A stretch of DNA of 64,000 bases from CAVQFB01 sp963711675. GTDB lineage: Bacteria; Acidobacteriota; Terriglobia; Terriglobales; Acidobacteriaceae. Under the pieces are notes generated by a model, which was given only the letters and a program-made list of their open reading frames with translations, had not been told where the DNA came from and did not search any database. The stretch lies in assembly GCA_963711675.1 (NCBI GenBank), contig CAVQFB010000013.1, forward strand, positions 62,001-126,000, read 5' to 3'. Positions 27,612 through 36,820 of the stretch are shown in pieces; positions within the stretch are counted from its first letter, which is position 1; each line of letters begins with the position of its first letter. Made by a program: the position numbers and the translations under genes.

Positions 27612-28682
27612 ATGAATTGCCGCTTAACTAAGATATTCATCTCGATCGCGAGTCTCACGCTCCTCGCTCTGGCTCTCATTTTGCCCATCCTCGCCCAAAC
27701 CGCGCCCGACCTGCGCACGTCCGAAGAAAAGCATCTGGTCAATGTCCGCCAGCTCACTTTCGGTGGACAGAACGCGGAAGCCTACTTTTCCTCCGACGGC
27801 CGCAAGCTCATCTTCCAGTCCACGCGCGAGAACCTGCAATGCGACCAGATTTTCACCATGAACGTCGACGGCTCCGACCAGAGGATGGTTTCGACCGGCA
27901 AGGGCCGCACCACCTGCAGCTACTTCTTTCCCAACGGCAAGAGGATTCTCTATTCCTCCACGCACCTGGCCAACACCGAATGCCCGCCGAAGCCCGACTA
28001 TTCCAAAGGCTATGTCTGGGCCGTTTATCCCGGCTATGACATCTTCACGGCGAACCCCGACGGTTCCGATCTCAAGCAACTCACCCATGCCAACGGATAT
28101 GACGCCGAAGCCACCTTCTCCATCGACGGGAAGCGAATCGTCTTCACTTCCCTGCGCAACGGCGATCTCGACATCTACACCATGACTGCCGGCGGCAAGC
28201 ACGTGAAGCAACTCACCCACGAACTCGGCTACGACGGCGGCCCTTTCTTCTCGCCCAACGGCAAGTGGATCATCTACCGCGCCTACCATCCCAAAGACGA
28301 AAAGGAAGCTGCCGAATACAGAGCTCTACTGCAGCAAAACCTGATTCGCCCGACTTCCCTTGAACTCTGGATCATGAAGGCCAACGGCAGCGCCAAGCGT
28401 CAGATCACAAACCTTGGCGCCGCCAGCTTCGCACCCTCGTTCTTTCTCGACGGCAAGCGCGTCATCTTTTCATCCAACGTCGGCTCTACCGGTGGCATGG
28501 GCAATTTTGAGCTTTATGCCGTGAATCTCGACGGGACGAATCTGGAGCGCATCACCTTCAGCCCCGGCTTCGACGGCTTCCCAGTGTTCAGCCCCGACGG
28601 TAAGAAACTGGTCTGGGCCTCGAACCGCAACGCCAAAGCTCCCCACGAGACCAATATCTTCATCGCCGACTGGGTACCGTAG
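27612..28682 (+). CDS. Secreted PD40/TolB-like beta-propeller protein
   Basis: An exported protein of 356 residues from ATG 27612, with a signal peptide (ISIASLTLLALALILPILAQ). At least five PD40-type blades follow, each with a D-G or F-S/P-D-G-K turn: FSSDGRKLIFQS, TMNVDGSD, FSIDGKRIVFTSLRNGD, FSPNGKWIIYRA and FSPDGKKLVWASNR. The whole mature chain is the propeller, without a protease or TonB-dependent partner domain. These domains bind proteins or peptides; no reaction is evident. An upstream in-frame start at 27534 would remove the signal peptide from the N-terminus and is less likely. Confidence 0.87.
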   Translation: MNCRLTKIFISIASLTLLALALILPILAQTAPDLRTSEEKHLVNVRQLTFGGQNAEAYFSSDGRKLIFQSTRENLQCDQIFTMNVDGSDQRMVSTGKGRTTCSYFFPNGKRILYSSTHLANTECPPKPDYSKGYVWAVYPGYDIFTANPDGSDLKQLTHANGYDAEATFSIDGKRIVFTSLRNGDLDIYTMTAGGKHVKQLTHELGYDGGPFFSPNGKWIIYRAYHPKDEKEAAEYRALLQQNLIRPTSLELWIMKANGSAKRQITNLGAASFAPSFFLDGKRVIFSSNVGSTGGMGNFELYAVNLDGTNLERITFSPGFDGFPVFSPDGKKLVWASNRNAKAPHETNIFIADWVP

Positions 28683-28833
28683 CGCATCCGCCCGCCAGGA
28701 CATCTGTGTTGCGCTAGTCCGTACAGCGTCCGTCGTAACCGACTCATTGGTTCATTCTCTTCATCCCTTCGATTTATTCTTGTTAAAGTAGTTTCTTCAC
28801 CGCGGCCCCGGTCACGCGGGACGTTCAAGATTC

Positions 28834-30696
28834 ATGATGAAGACGCGCCAGTGGCTAATCATCCTCGGTTTACTGATCCTGGTGACTCTGGCCATCACTG
28901 GATTGGTGACGACTCGCGGCTCGAACGTCGTGATGGCCCCAAGCGGGTCCGCGGCTACGCCCGGCACTGCTTCCGACCAGAACACGCTGGTCGATCAACG
29001 CCCTCTCCAAACCGCACGCAGGATGGCCGCTCTCGCCTCCACCGCAGACGAGCAACGGATCGCGCAGGACGTCCTCCGCATCGCCGACCACGAAGTCGAT
29101 CTGGCTTTTTCCGACGCTCTACGCGACGCCACCCAGCATCCTCCCCAGCTCAGCGCCGAGGCTCGCCAGATCGATGCGCGCCTCACCAAGGCCGAGGCTG
29201 CGGTTAAGGCTGATCAGGACAGCATTGCCGCCCTCACCAAGAAGCTCGCCGGGGCGAGCGAAGCGCAGCAGGACAACATCAATCAGCAGATCGACATCGT
29301 TAAAGCCCAGTTGGAGCTCGACCAGGACGAAGTCGACGATGCCCACGCCGACCTCGACCGTGCAGGCGGTAACAAGCAGGACCGCATCCAGCGCCTCATG
29401 GACGAACACGAGGCGACACATACCGACGCAGCCACCGCCAAGACGCCTCAGCCAGCCAACAATCCTTCGGCTGATACTCTCACCGCCGAAGTGCTGGCCT
29501 GGAACGCGCTTCACCAGAAGCGCCTCCAGTTGACCCAAGCGCACCAGGATTCGCAGGATGCCGCGACGAAGCTCACCGAGGCGCACAACGCCCTCGAAGC
29601 TAAGGTCCAAGCCGAAACACCCGCCAAGAAAGATGTTGGACGACAAGCGGCAGACAATCTCAAATCTGCACCCCAGGGCGACACGAGCTCGAAGGCCGCC
29701 ACGGCGGCCGCGGTCTCGACTCTGCGCCAGCTCTCCAGCGATCAAAAGAATCTTTCGGATCTCGACCGCCGCATCCAGGATCACCAGGAGCTTGCCGACG
29801 ACTACGGCAGCTGGATCGGTCTGGTCGCCGGATACCAGAGGGCCAGCCTCCACGGCATCATCGAGTCAGTGCTGTGGATTTTGCTCATCGTCCTGCTGGT
29901 TTATCTTGCCGACCGCTCGATCGACCGTTTCTTTCTCGATCCCACCGGTGCGCATACTCGTTTCGTCACCTTACGCGCGGTGGTCCGTTTTGCGGTTCAG
30001 GCTATCGGTGTGCTCGTTGTTCTCTTCGTAGTCTTCGGCATGCCCAATCAGATGCCCACCATCCTTGGCCTTGCCGGCGCCGGCCTCACCGTCGCCATGA
30101 AAGACTTTATCGTCGGTTTCTGCGGATGGTTTGTGCTTATGGGCCGCAACGGAATTCGCGTTGGTGACTGGGTGGAGATCAATGGCGTGGTTGGGGAGGT
30201 CGTCGAAATCGGCCTTCTGCGCACGGTTCTGCTGGAAACCGGAAACTGGGCCGACTCAGGCCACCCGACCGGCCGCAAGGTCGCCTTCGTGAATAGTTAT
30301 GCCATCGAAGGTCACTTCTTCAATTTCTCCACCGCAGGCCAATGGCTGTGGGATGAACTGCAACTCATGATCCCGACCTCCGAAGACCCTTATCCTGTCA
30401 TCGATGCCATTCAGAAGTTGGTAGTAAAAGAAACGGAGGCCGACTCGCATAAGGCGGAAGAGGAATGGAAACGCGCCACCAATCGCTATCGCGTGCGATC
30501 TTTTTCCGCCGAGCCCGCTATCAACCTGCGGCCCACGACCTCGGGCGTGGAGTTGCACGTCCGTTACATCACGCGCGCGCATGAACGCTATGCCGTTCGC
30601 AATCGTTTGAATCAGCAGGTCGTGCAGCTCCTGCACCGCAAGCAGGTGCCAGTTGCGTCCGCAACAGGAGCAGCCGCGCCCGCCGGGGACAACTAG
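28834..30696 (+). CDS. MscS-family mechanosensitive channel with long periplasmic coiled coil
   Basis: A 620-residue membrane protein. A first hydrophobic segment lies at residues 8-28 (signal anchor). About residues 60-330 form a long charged, Ala/Gln/Asp-rich coiled-coil domain. Hydrophobic segments follow at about 345-365 and 385-407, then the pore helix (LGLAGAGLTVAMKDFIVGF, about 410-428) and the beta domain GIRVGDWVEINGVVGEVVEIG, ending with a C-terminal soluble domain. The TM3 glycine/alanine pattern identifies the MscS pore. The extended N-terminal domain recalls MscK/YbdG-type proteins. It probably relieves osmotic pressure and may sense the cell wall. Confidence 0.9.
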   Translation: MMKTRQWLIILGLLILVTLAITGLVTTRGSNVVMAPSGSAATPGTASDQNTLVDQRPLQTARRMAALASTADEQRIAQDVLRIADHEVDLAFSDALRDATQHPPQLSAEARQIDARLTKAEAAVKADQDSIAALTKKLAGASEAQQDNINQQIDIVKAQLELDQDEVDDAHADLDRAGGNKQDRIQRLMDEHEATHTDAATAKTPQPANNPSADTLTAEVLAWNALHQKRLQLTQAHQDSQDAATKLTEAHNALEAKVQAETPAKKDVGRQAADNLKSAPQGDTSSKAATAAAVSTLRQLSSDQKNLSDLDRRIQDHQELADDYGSWIGLVAGYQRASLHGIIESVLWILLIVLLVYLADRSIDRFFLDPTGAHTRFVTLRAVVRFAVQAIGVLVVLFVVFGMPNQMPTILGLAGAGLTVAMKDFIVGFCGWFVLMGRNGIRVGDWVEINGVVGEVVEIGLLRTVLLETGNWADSGHPTGRKVAFVNSYAIEGHFFNFSTAGQWLWDELQLMIPTSEDPYPVIDAIQKLVVKETEADSHKAEEEWKRATNRYRVRSFSAEPAINLRPTTSGVELHVRYITRAHERYAVRNRLNQQVVQLLHRKQVPVASATGAAAPAGDN

Positions 30697-31463
30697 TCCT
30701 TTGAATCGCGCCCCAATTCCTCCAGCAAGGAATGCTTAGCATGTTCCGGGTGCTGGGATCCTTCGATGATCTTTCGCGCCTGCTCGACCGGCATACTTCG
30801 CGTGAATTCGAGTGCCTTGGACAACGGCGTGTTGCGATTCTGCAGTAGAACAATCCGCACTTCGTGACGCAGCGACCACTTTGGATGTTCGCAGATTTTG
30901 TGGATGAGTTCGGTCGTCACGTCGCGCCCCGTGACCGCCTTGACGATCGAGGCCTCCGTCAGGCGCGGGTTCTGTAGCGCTGCATCGATCACTCTGGAAT
31001 CCGGATCGTTCAGCGACACTCCCGCCACTCGCCCCGAAGCCCGCTTCCCCAGCGACAGTTTTTCCCCCAGCGTGAGCTTCTCCAGGCGGGCAATCAGGGA
31101 TTCGTCGGCTGCGACCTTAACGTCGGCGGGCACTACCGGCGTAAGAGTGACCTTCATCAAGTCAAAGGTATAGAGGTGCCGCACGATTGGCAGCGAGACA
31201 TGCCGTGGCGTCATCGGGTGAGTCACCAACGCAAGTTTCACCTTGCGCGACTTCGTCAGTGATCTGTGCTTGCTGATTTGTTCCAGAACCACGCTGGGCA
31301 GGTCGCTGCGTTTCATCAGCGCGAGAGCGGCATCTTCGGTCAGGCCAGGATCAACGGTCTCTGCCTTTGACGACTCGACCGGTTCTGGTGCGGCCGCCGA
31401 CTCGCCGCCAGCGTCTTCTCGCGAGTCAATCGGTTTTGGCGAAAGCGACTCCTCCACACTCAT
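30693..31463 (-). CDS. Conserved helical-repeat protein of unknown function
   Basis: A 256-residue cytoplasmic protein without signal or membrane segments. The first 40 residues are low-complexity and acidic (Pro/Ser/Glu/Ala). The rest is built of short helices with recurring NP and LT-x-A-type turns (for example LQNPRLTEASIVKAV and CEHPKWSLRHEVRIVLLQNR). This suggests armadillo/HEAT-like or DUF2336-like solenoid repeats. I do not recognise a named family. The 3' end overlaps the convergent mscS-type gene by 4 bases. It is 14 bases past the end of the BadF gene's coding strand region and could be co-transcribed with it, because both read leftward. Confidence 0.7.
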   Translation of the reverse strand: MSVEESLSPKPIDSREDAGGESAAAPEPVESSKAETVDPGLTEDAALALMKRSDLPSVVLEQISKHRSLTKSRKVKLALVTHPMTPRHVSLPIVRHLYTFDLMKVTLTPVVPADVKVAADESLIARLEKLTLGEKLSLGKRASGRVAGVSLNDPDSRVIDAALQNPRLTEASIVKAVTGRDVTTELIHKICEHPKWSLRHEVRIVLLQNRNTPLSKALEFTRSMPVEQARKIIEGSQHPEHAKHSLLEELGRDSKD

Positions 31464-31476
31464 ATCGCACTTGCAG

Positions 31477-32392
31477 CTATTTGTGTCCCCCGGCGGCTGT
31501 GCGCGCCCTTCGCAGTGCGCCTTTCACCGGATCGATCACCGCCGGTTCCACGCTCGCGCCCCTACCTTCACCCTCCAGTTCCTTCCGGAACACGTCCCGT
31601 ACCATGGCGGCCCGGCGAAACACGCTCCCGCCCATCGCCACAGGCACAGCAACGCTTTGCGCGAACAGCTGGCCGATCACCATCTTTGCCAATCCCGCAA
31701 GTTCCCTGCCGGCTTGTGTCAGCACCAAGCTGGCAAGCTCGTCGCCCGCCTCAGCTGTGCTCAGTACGGTGGGCAGCAGTCCGGAGAAATCAGGTGGTGG
31801 CGACGCGTTCGCCCTGCGCACCAGATCATCGATCGTTGTGAGCTTCCACGCACTGCAGGATCGCAGGCAGCAGGTCGGTGCTCTGCTTCGTATCCTGCGA
31901 TCGCACGGCGGCGGCGATTGCTTGCCGCCCGATCCAATGTCCTGATCCCTCATCGGAAATCGCGAAACCCCAGCCACCAGCTCGCGCCGTCCTGCCGTCC
32001 GCGTTCCGCCCGTACCCGATGGACCCTGTACCGGACAAAACGATCACTCCTGGACCATCGCCGAAACCCGCCTCGAGCGCAATCACCATGTCCCCGACCA
32101 CCTCTACTGGGCCAGAGACAACTTCAGAGATCAGCCGGCGAATCGTGTCGCTTACCTCTCGCCGCCCCGCCCCCGCCACGCCGATGCAGGTCGCAGCCAC
32201 GGTCTTGGGGTCGACTTGTGCGGCAGCGCAGGCTTTTCGTATTGCTTGATGCAGCGACTCCCTGGCCTGTGCCTGACCCGAGCGAATAATGTTGCTTCCG
32301 CCCGCCGTCGCGCTGTCGAGCACTGCGCTGTTATCACCGACCACACATGTGGTCTTGGTCCCACCACCATCAATTCCGAGATAGATCGCCAC
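31477..32392 (-). CDS. BadF/BadG/BcrA/BcrD-type sugar kinase (N-acetylglucosamine or muramic acid kinase-like), frameshifted
   Basis: An ASKHA-fold ATPase. The phosphate-1 motif IYLGIDGGGTKTTCVV starts at residue 3. The adenosine and phosphate-2 region is PGVIVLSGTGSIGYGRN (about 115-130), followed by GGWGFAISDEGSGHWIGR, the typical signature of GlcNAc/glucosamine kinases (NagK/GspK/MurK). The frame breaks near 31836-31842 after ILQCVEAH and resumes as TIDDLVRRANASPP and AVPVAMGGSVFR. Deleting one A in CACAACG restores about 304 residues. It probably phosphorylates an amino sugar scavenged from the wall, which fits GH20, the nearby symporter and murQ in this window. Confidence 0.87.
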
Positions 32393-32512
32393 GAGCGCTA
32401 GTTTCTACCACGGGTACCGCAGTTTGGAAGTGGCTACACTGTCACTCGCCCCAAGAGTCACCGGCCCTCATAATGAACCATCGCACTAACTGGCTGGACC
32501 AGATCGCTCCAA

Positions 32513-32911
32513 TTGGAATCCAAAGTTCGCATCACCGACCTACCCGACCACGGCGACGTCCGCGGATACAGCTTCACGGCCCCCGCTGAAGCCCTGGAGT
32601 TTGTCGGAGCAATTAAAGACATGCACTTTGCTTCCGTGCTTCCTGGCGCGGTGCGCGGCAATCATTTTCATCTGCGCCGCCGCGAAGCGATCGTGATTTT
32701 TTCGGAATCACCCTGGTCGTTTCATTGGGATGATGCGGGAGGCGCCGCGCCTCAACGGGCTGAGTTCACACGGACCGGCGCGACGTTGATCCTGATAGCT
32801 CCCGGCGCTTCGCACGCCGTCCGAAACAATGGAAACAAACTTCTCTCGCTGGTGGCGTTTTCGTCCGAGCCGCACGATCCCGCAGAGACGGTAGCGCGCA
32901 AATTGATTTAG
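32513..32911 (+). CDS. Small cupin-domain protein
   Basis: This single-cupin protein of 132 residues carries the first motif GNHFHLRRREAIVIF (about residues 48-62) and the second APGASHAVRNNGNKLLSLV (about 95-113), with histidines placed as metal ligands. The family resembles the cupin of capsule-assembly (CapF-like) and dTDP-sugar isomerase proteins. The frame-based start is TTG at 32513. An ATG at 32473 in the neighbouring frame, MNHRTNWLDQIAP, would read into it if one A of CCAATTGG were removed. That makes a 145-residue protein, and the 32473-32911 span is 3n+1, like the other shifted genes here. The start is therefore uncertain. Confidence 0.8.
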   Translation: MESKVRITDLPDHGDVRGYSFTAPAEALEFVGAIKDMHFASVLPGAVRGNHFHLRRREAIVIFSESPWSFHWDDAGGAAPQRAEFTRTGATLILIAPGASHAVRNNGNKLLSLVAFSSEPHDPAETVARKLI

Positions 32912-32981
32912 GCAGGTGCTACGCGACATTGGAATTTGGCGCTGCGACAATTTCGACGACTTAGCGCAAAGCCCGAAATTC

Positions 32982-34410
32982 ATGGGTCTCGACAAGCTCG
33001 ACTTCCTCATCATCGGGTTGTACCTGGCGGGGATCACGCTCTTCGGCCTCCGCTTCCGCAAACGCCAGCGCTCGCTGCGTGACTACTTTCTCGCCGACCG
33101 CAACATTCCCTGGTGGGCCATTTCCCTTTCCATCGTCGCCGCCGAAACCAGTACGCTCACCATCATCAGCATTCCTGGCCTCGCCTACGACACGAACCTC
33201 GCTTTCCTTCAGGTCGTCATGGGATACGTTGTCGGCCGCGTCATCATCAGCTTCGTTCTGCTGCCGCACTATTTCCGCGGCGATCTCTATACCGCTTATG
33301 AGTTGATCGAACGCCGCTTCGGCAGAACGCTTCGTTCCGTGACCGCCGGCCTGTTTCTGATCACACGCGCTGCTGCGGAGGGTGTTCGCGTCTACGCAGT
33401 CTCGATCGTCGTCGCAATCGCGCTCGGCACCGGCGAGATCGCGTCCATCGCCATCATCACCGCGCTCACGCTGATCTACACTTTCGAAGGCGGACTGGCC
33501 GCCGTCATCTGGACGGATGTCGTGCAGACCGTCATCTACGTCGGTGGAACCATTGTCGGCCTGGTGACCATCGTTCACCTCGTGCCCGGCGGATGGAATT
33601 CAATTCACACTCTCGCCGCCGGCTGCTGGCAAATTCCAGATATTCAATTTCGCGCCCGACTTCTGGAAGCCTTACACCTTCTGGGCCGGGATCATCGGCG
33701 GAACATTTCTCACCACCGCCAGCCATGGCACCGATCAACTCATCGTCCAGCGTCTGCTCGCCGCGCGTAGCGAGCGCCAGTCCGTTATGGCTCTGCTCTC
33801 AAGCGGCGTCGCCATCTTCTTTCAGTTTGCGTTGTTCCTGATCGTCGGCGTAATGCTTTGGGCCTTTTACCAGACACCTTCCTCGCGCTTCGGCACGGCC
33901 GACCGCATCTATCCGACTTTTATCGTCACCCACCTGCCGCACGGAATCTCCGGATTGCTGATCGCCGCCATTCTGGCCGCGGCCATGTCGAATCTGAGCG
34001 CCGCGCTGAACTCTCTGTCCTCAAGCTCGATGATCGACTTCTACCTTCGCCGTCATCCCGACATCGACGACCGCCGTCGCCTGCTGCTCTCGCGCTTCTC
34101 AACGGTCCTGTGGGCGTTGCTTCTCTTCGCGCTCGCGGTGCTCTCCCTGCACAAGGTCGGCCGCGTTATCGAAGTCGGACTGCAGATCGCCTCTGTCGCC
34201 TACGGGGCTCTGCTGGGAGTTTTTCTTCTCGGCGTCCTTACGAAACGTGCCAATCAAAATGGTGCGATGCTGGGCATGCTGTGCGGATTCGTGACCGAGC
34301 TATACCTGTGGCTGGGAACCAAGGTCCCGTGGACCTGGTACGTGATGATCGGAACCGTCGTGACGTTTGGGGTCGGCTACAGCGCAAGTCTGGTCCTCGA
34401 CGCCGAATGA
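32982..34410 (+). CDS. Sodium:solute symporter (SSS family), frameshifted
   Basis: A membrane transporter with about 12-13 predicted helices. The ATG at 32982 starts GLDKLDFLIIGLYLAGITLFG, followed by RSLRDYFLADRNIPWWAISLS and SIVAAETSTLTIISIPG (about residues 40-70, the sodium-site helix region). The frame breaks near 33620-33645 after HTLAAG and resumes with NFAPDFWKPYTFWAGIIGG and TASHGTDQLIVQRLL, the family signature. It ends with further helices. The corrected length is about 475 residues. It lies next to a BadF sugar kinase and in a region with amino-sugar genes, so an amino sugar or N-acetyl sugar is a reasonable but unproven substrate. Confidence 0.88.
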
Positions 34411-34433
34411 CTGCCAAGGCAGGCTGTCGGTTT

Positions 34434-35117
34434 TTACTTCAAAGGCGGTGGCGTCAGCCCCATGAACGAGGTTCCTAGAAACTTTCCCTTTGCGTCGAAA
34501 TTCCACGTGAAAATGGCAAATCCGGCGCGAGCGCAGGCGTGGCATCCGTTGATCAGCGGATAACCCACCACGAACTGCATTCCGCCGTCGGGACCGGGTT
34601 GCGAGTTGGGCCAAGTCTGACCGTCGCGGTCGCCCGGCCATACGTCAACATTCGGAAATTGCCCCTTAAGATCCTGGAACTGAAAACTACTCTCCATTGT
34701 CTTCCGGTCGAGCAACCTCACGTCCTCGACATTCACTATTGGCGGATTCCCATTGACCAATAGAAGTCCATAGTTGGTATTGGCGCGCAACGGATAGGTG
34801 ATCCAGGCGAAATCGACTGGACCCACGGGGTGGAAACCGGTCATGATCCCAATCTCGCCTCGGCTCTGCTGGTAGAGTTCGCGCGAGAATGCTACGGCGT
34901 CCGCGCTGGCCCCCGCTTTCGGCATCTGGTCGATCACGCACTTCCCGACATCCGGCATTTTGTCGCAGGCGGCGTGCGCATTCGCAAGGAACTGGCCGGG
35001 TATCTGCCACACCGCCGAGGCGCCAATTTTCGCGGGCACGGCCTGCGATTGCGCCATCGTGCATGCGGCGAGGCAGACAACACAGAAGAACAAAGAAGAT
35101 CGACCGTTATTACGCAT
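34434..35117 (-). CDS. Secreted hypothetical protein with a CHxC motif
   Basis: A 227-residue exported protein from ATG 35117, with a signal peptide (RSSLFFCVVCLAACTMAQ; the internal cysteines do not form a clear lipobox). The mature part has paired cysteines in AACDKMPDVGKCVIDQM (about residues 50-66) and a late CHAC (INGCHACARAGFAIF, about 195-209). No heme CxxCH order is present. I recognise no family. The gene is convergent with the symporter and divergent from the APC permease. Confidence 0.75.
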   Translation of the reverse strand: MRNNGRSSLFFCVVCLAACTMAQSQAVPAKIGASAVWQIPGQFLANAHAACDKMPDVGKCVIDQMPKAGASADAVAFSRELYQQSRGEIGIMTGFHPVGPVDFAWITYPLRANTNYGLLLVNGNPPIVNVEDVRLLDRKTMESSFQFQDLKGQFPNVDVWPGDRDGQTWPNSQPGPDGGMQFVVGYPLINGCHACARAGFAIFTWNFDAKGKFLGTSFMGLTPPPLK

Positions 35118-35270
35118 ATTGCTCCTTGACACGAAAACCTCTCATCCCGCGAGACCCCGGCGTGAGTCCCCGCGAGCGCCGCCGGTATCATACCGGAGCC
35201 ATGCGAACAACGGTGGCAGACGGGCTGTAACCAGCCTCTCCGCCGCCCTGTATACTTTTCCTCCCCGACC

Positions 35271-36660
35271 ATGACTGCCTCGGAGTCATCTACCAGCGCA
35301 CGCCCCGAGCTCTCCCGCGATCTCGGCGTCAGTCACGCCACCGCGGTAGTTGTCGGCACCATCATCGGCAGCGGCATCTTTCTTGTGCCCGCCGAAATGA
35401 CTCAGGCGGTCGGCTCAGCCAAGCTCGTTTATCTCGCGTGGATTGTCGGAGGTCTGCTTTCATTTTTCGGCGCGCTCACCTATGCCGAACTCGGTTCGAT
35501 GCGCCCCCAAGCTGGCGGCGAATACGTGTATGTCCGCGACGCCTACGGCCCGCTTGGGGGATTCCTCTACGCCTGGACCTGGTTCATCATCGCCAAGCCC
35601 GCGTCCATCGCCAGCGTGACTATCGGCTTGGTACGAATCCTCGGTACATTCCCTGTCTTCGCCTTTTTCTCCCACTCCGTTTTCTCAACTTCGATCTCGC
35701 TGAACTACGGCCAGCTGGTCGCAATCGCGGCCACAATGTTCATCTCTTCTCTGAACTACATCGGCATCAAGAAAGCCGGAGACTTTCAGCTCGTTTTCAC
35801 CCTGCTGAAAGTCGCGATCATTCTTGGGATTGTCGGAATCGGCTTCAGCTACAGCGGCGGAAGTTGGTCAAACTTCGCCGGGACCTACACGGGCGCGAAA
35901 GGCGGAATCGCCGGATTCTTCGCCGCGCTGGTGGCGGCGCTCTGGGCCTACGACGGCTGGAACGATCTGACCATGGTAGCCGGCGAGGTTCGCCGCCCCG
36001 AGCGCAACATCCCCATCGCGCTCATTCTTGGCGTCGCCATCGTGGGCGCGCTTTACATCCTGCTCAATGCCGCCGTGCAATACGTGCTTCCCGCGAGCGC
36101 GATCGCAGTTTCGCCGTCGCCCCGCATCTGACGCCATCGGCTTGATCATGGGCCCGATGGGCGCGAGCGTTGTCTCGGCAGGCATGGCAATCTCCATGCT
36201 GGTCACCCTGAACGGCACCATCATGAGCGGCGCCCGCGTGCCGTTTGCTGTCGCCCGCGACCGCTACTTCTTCTCCGCTCTCGCCGAGGTTCATCCCCGC
36301 TTCCACACGCCTTCGGTCGCGATCATCGTGCAGGCGGTTCTCGCTATCATTCTGCTGCTGTTGGGCGGCAATTTCCGCCAGCTGTTCTCGCTCGCCATCT
36401 TTGCCGAATGGCTTTTTTACATGATCGCCGGGAGCAGCATCTTCGTCTTCCGTCACCGCGAGCCGAATGCCCCGCGACCCTACAAGGTTCACGGATATCC
36501 ACTGGTTCCTGCCCTATTTGTGCTGGTTTCGGCGGCGCTTCTCTACTACACTTTTACTGACAATTTGCTCAACTCGGGGTTGGGGTCGTGTGTAATCCTG
36601 GCCGGCGTTCCCCTCTTCTACTATTTTTCCGGGCAGCGTAAAGCGTCAGGACGCCTGTAG
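35271..36660 (+). CDS. APC-superfamily amino acid permease, frameshifted
   Basis: A 12-helix amino acid/polyamine/organocation transporter. The ATG at 35271 is followed by LGVSHATAVVVGTIIGSGIF, the signature first helix, and YAELGSMRPQAGGEYVYVRD near residues 68-87, with AALWAYDGWNDLTMVAGEVR later. The frame breaks near 36114-36120 after AIAVSPSP and resumes as ASDAIGLIMGPMGA, VTLNGTIMSGARVPFAVARD and FRHREPNAPRPYK. Reading CCC for CCCC restores about 462 residues. The closest type is the LAT/YfnA-like branch. Its substrate is unknown. Confidence 0.88.
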
Positions 36661-36666
36661 TTGTTT

Positions 36667-36696
36667 CCGGTTCCGGATAGGTTTTCCCGAAACCGG
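36667..36696 (+). terminator. Hairpin after the APC permease gene
   Basis: CCGGTTCCGG (36667-36676) pairs with the arm at 36687-36696 at 9 of 10 positions, 7 bases after the stop codon. A four-T run is in the loop but no T tract follows, so termination is uncertain. Confidence 0.35.
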
Positions 36697-36820
36697 ACCT
36701 CTTCGTTACCAACGTACATGCCTCCAAGACACGTTTACCCCCTGTCCATTCTCCCCTAACTTAGAGACTCCGACCTGTGTGCCCACCAGGGGCTCGGGGT
36801 CCCCTTGGAGCTTTGATTTC

